From Clostridia bacterium (GTDB lineage: Bacteria > Bacillota > Clostridia > Christensenellales > Aristaeellaceae): a DNA stretch of 32,832 bases. Position 1 is the stretch's first letter, and every line of letters starts with the position of its first letter. The notes below the pieces were generated by a model, which was given only the letters and a program-made list of their open reading frames with translations, made no database searches and was not told the DNA's origin. The stretch lies in NCBI GenBank assembly GCA_017434085.1, contig JAFRFY010000167.1, forward strand, positions 1 to 32,832. The letters run 5' to 3'. Shown here in pieces: positions 31,283 to 32,832 of the stretch. Made by a program: the position numbers and the translations under genes.

Positions 31283-32377
31283 ATGGCAAACCTGATCGAA
31301 AAGCAGCCGAAGGGCGTCGAGCTTCGAGGCATATCCAAGATTTACAAGGACCCCAAGACCGGCAAGGACTTCTACGCCGTGCACGACGTGTCGCTGGACA
31401 TCGCGCCGGGCAGCTTCGTGACGCTGCTGGGCCCCTCCGGGTGCGGCAAGACCACCACGCTGCGCATGATCGCGGGCTTTGAGTCCCCCGACGAGGGCGA
31501 GATCTACCTGGGCGGCCAGCCCATCAACGAGCTGACCCCCAACAAGCGCGACACCGCCATGGTGTTCCAGAGCTACGCGCTGTTTCCCCACTACAACGTG
31601 TACGACAACGTGGCCTACGGCCTGCGGCTTCGGAAGGTTCCGAAGGAAGAGATCCATCGCCGCGTGATCGACATCCTCGCGCTGGTAGAGCTTTCCGGCA
31701 TGGAGGCCCGCATGACCAACCAGCTCTCCGGCGGCCAGCAGCAGCGCGTGGCGCTGGCCCGGGCGCTGGTGGTGGAGCCGGGCGTGCTGCTGTTCGACGA
31801 GCCCCTCTCCAACCTGGACGCCAAGCTGAGGGTGCAGATGCGCACCGAGATCCGCCGCATCCAGCAGAAGCTGGGCATCACCGCCATCTACGTCACCCAC
31901 GACCAGTCCGAGGCCATGTCCATCTCCGACAACATCATACTGATGCGCGGCGGCGTCATCGCCCAGATGGGCACGCCCATGGAGATCTACTACCGGCCCA
32001 ACAGCGAGTTCGTGGCGGACTTCATCGGCGAGTGCAACTTCTTAAAGGGCAGGGTGCGCGAGGTCAGCGCCGACGAGACGGTGATCGACGTCGACGGCCA
32101 TCCCGTCGCCGTGGCCACCGAGGGCGCGCGGCAGGAATCCGCCGGCAGCGAGGCCGAGATCGTGCTGCGGCCCGAGGCCATCGTCATCGGCGATGAGGGC
32201 ATGCTGCCCTGCAAGGTGGAGCTAAGCTGCTTCATGGGCTCCTACCAGAACTACCACGTGCGCGTGGGCGAGACCCTGGTCAAGATCACCGACAACTGCC
32301 CCGTCAATAAGAAGATATTCGACGTCGGCGATTCGGCCTATATCTCCTTCGATAAGCACTGCGCGCATTTGCTGTAA
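31283..32377 (+). CDS. ABC transporter ATPase, FbpC/PotA-like
   Basis: This 364-residue ATPase has Walker A GPSGCGKTT, Q-loop VFQSYALFPH, signature LSGGQQQRVALARAL and Walker B LLFDEPLSNLDAKL. A C-terminal TOBE-type regulatory domain (about 240-364) has IVLRPEAIVIG. It energises the double permease just upstream. AAAGGAGGG in the end of the permease gene acts as its ribosome binding site. The family serves iron, polyamine, phosphonate, thiamine and similar importers, so it does not settle the substrate. Confidence 0.92.
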   Translation: MANLIEKQPKGVELRGISKIYKDPKTGKDFYAVHDVSLDIAPGSFVTLLGPSGCGKTTTLRMIAGFESPDEGEIYLGGQPINELTPNKRDTAMVFQSYALFPHYNVYDNVAYGLRLRKVPKEEIHRRVIDILALVELSGMEARMTNQLSGGQQQRVALARALVVEPGVLLFDEPLSNLDAKLRVQMRTEIRRIQQKLGITAIYVTHDQSEAMSISDNIILMRGGVIAQMGTPMEIYYRPNSEFVADFIGECNFLKGRVREVSADETVIDVDGHPVAVATEGARQESAGSEAEIVLRPEAIVIGDEGMLPCKVELSCFMGSYQNYHVRVGETLVKITDNCPVNKKIFDVGDSAYISFDKHCAHLL

Positions 32378-32396
32378 CTCTATCATAATACAGAAC

Positions 32397-32433
32397 CGGA
32401 GCCCGTCCCCATACGCTGTGGGAACGGGCTCCG
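32397..32433. terminator. Bidirectional terminator between the ABC operon and ppdK
   Basis: CGGAGCCCGT (32397-32406) and ACGGGCTCCG (32424-32433) form a perfect ten-base stem with additional CCC/GGG pairing inside. It lies between convergent genes. The plus-strand T-run is short (GTTCAATT), so efficiency is uncertain. Confidence 0.7.
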
Positions 32434-32456
32434 TTCAATTATACCTCGGTTTACGA

Positions 32457-32832
<376 letters not shown>

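Overview
The window is a GC-rich bacterial chromosome segment with Firmicutes-type signals: AGGAGG-like ribosome binding sites, near-consensus TTGACA/TATAAT promoters, an LPXTG surface protein, a DegV protein and a pyruvate phosphate dikinase. Several ABC-binding proteins start with MKKL-type signal peptides ending in AFA or ALA. I infer an uncultured gut-type Clostridia lineage, possibly Christensenellales; the sequence does not fix the species.

Layout. (1) 1-383: non-coding and packed with palindromes, including a 104-bp hairpin insertion flanked by a 10-bp direct repeat. (2) 384-8766, minus strand: a nine-gene operon, livK-livH-livM-livG-livF-dhaK-dhaL followed by two tandem URO-D-superfamily proteins that carry the zinc-type HxC...C signature of corrinoid/thiol methyltransferases. 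It is driven by a near-perfect promoter at 8970-8999, and a large palindrome lies in its leader. (3) 9092-10363, plus: an Fe-S L-cysteine desulfidase/serine dehydratase-like gene, divergent from livK; the two -35 boxes form one inverted repeat. (4) 10413-11249, minus: a DegV protein. (5) 11511-19337, minus: a 2608-residue, very acidic, sortase-anchored surface protein whose base composition changes abruptly along the gene. (6) 19841-27797, minus: a signalling cluster made of a membrane GGDEF protein, a 1406-residue fusion of an amino-acid permease (APC type) with PAS-HisKA-HATPase-REC-REC, and a second PAS-GGDEF protein whose PAS region is a recent copy of that in the fusion kinase. (7) 28049-32377, plus: a three-gene ABC importer (AfuA/FbpA-type binding protein, double permease with an unusual extracytoplasmic insertion, ATPase). 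(8) 32457 to the right edge, minus: the C-terminal end of pyruvate phosphate dikinase.

How the genes may work together. The liv-dha-URO-D operon looks like uptake and catabolism of a small organic solute, with phosphorylation of a short ketose and methyl-group handling; the true substrate is unknown. The permease-kinase flanked by two diguanylate cyclases, next to a giant cell-wall protein, is the most unusual feature. It suggests a nutrient-sensing 'transceptor' system that sets c-di-GMP and surface behaviour, but the link to the adhesin rests only on adjacency.
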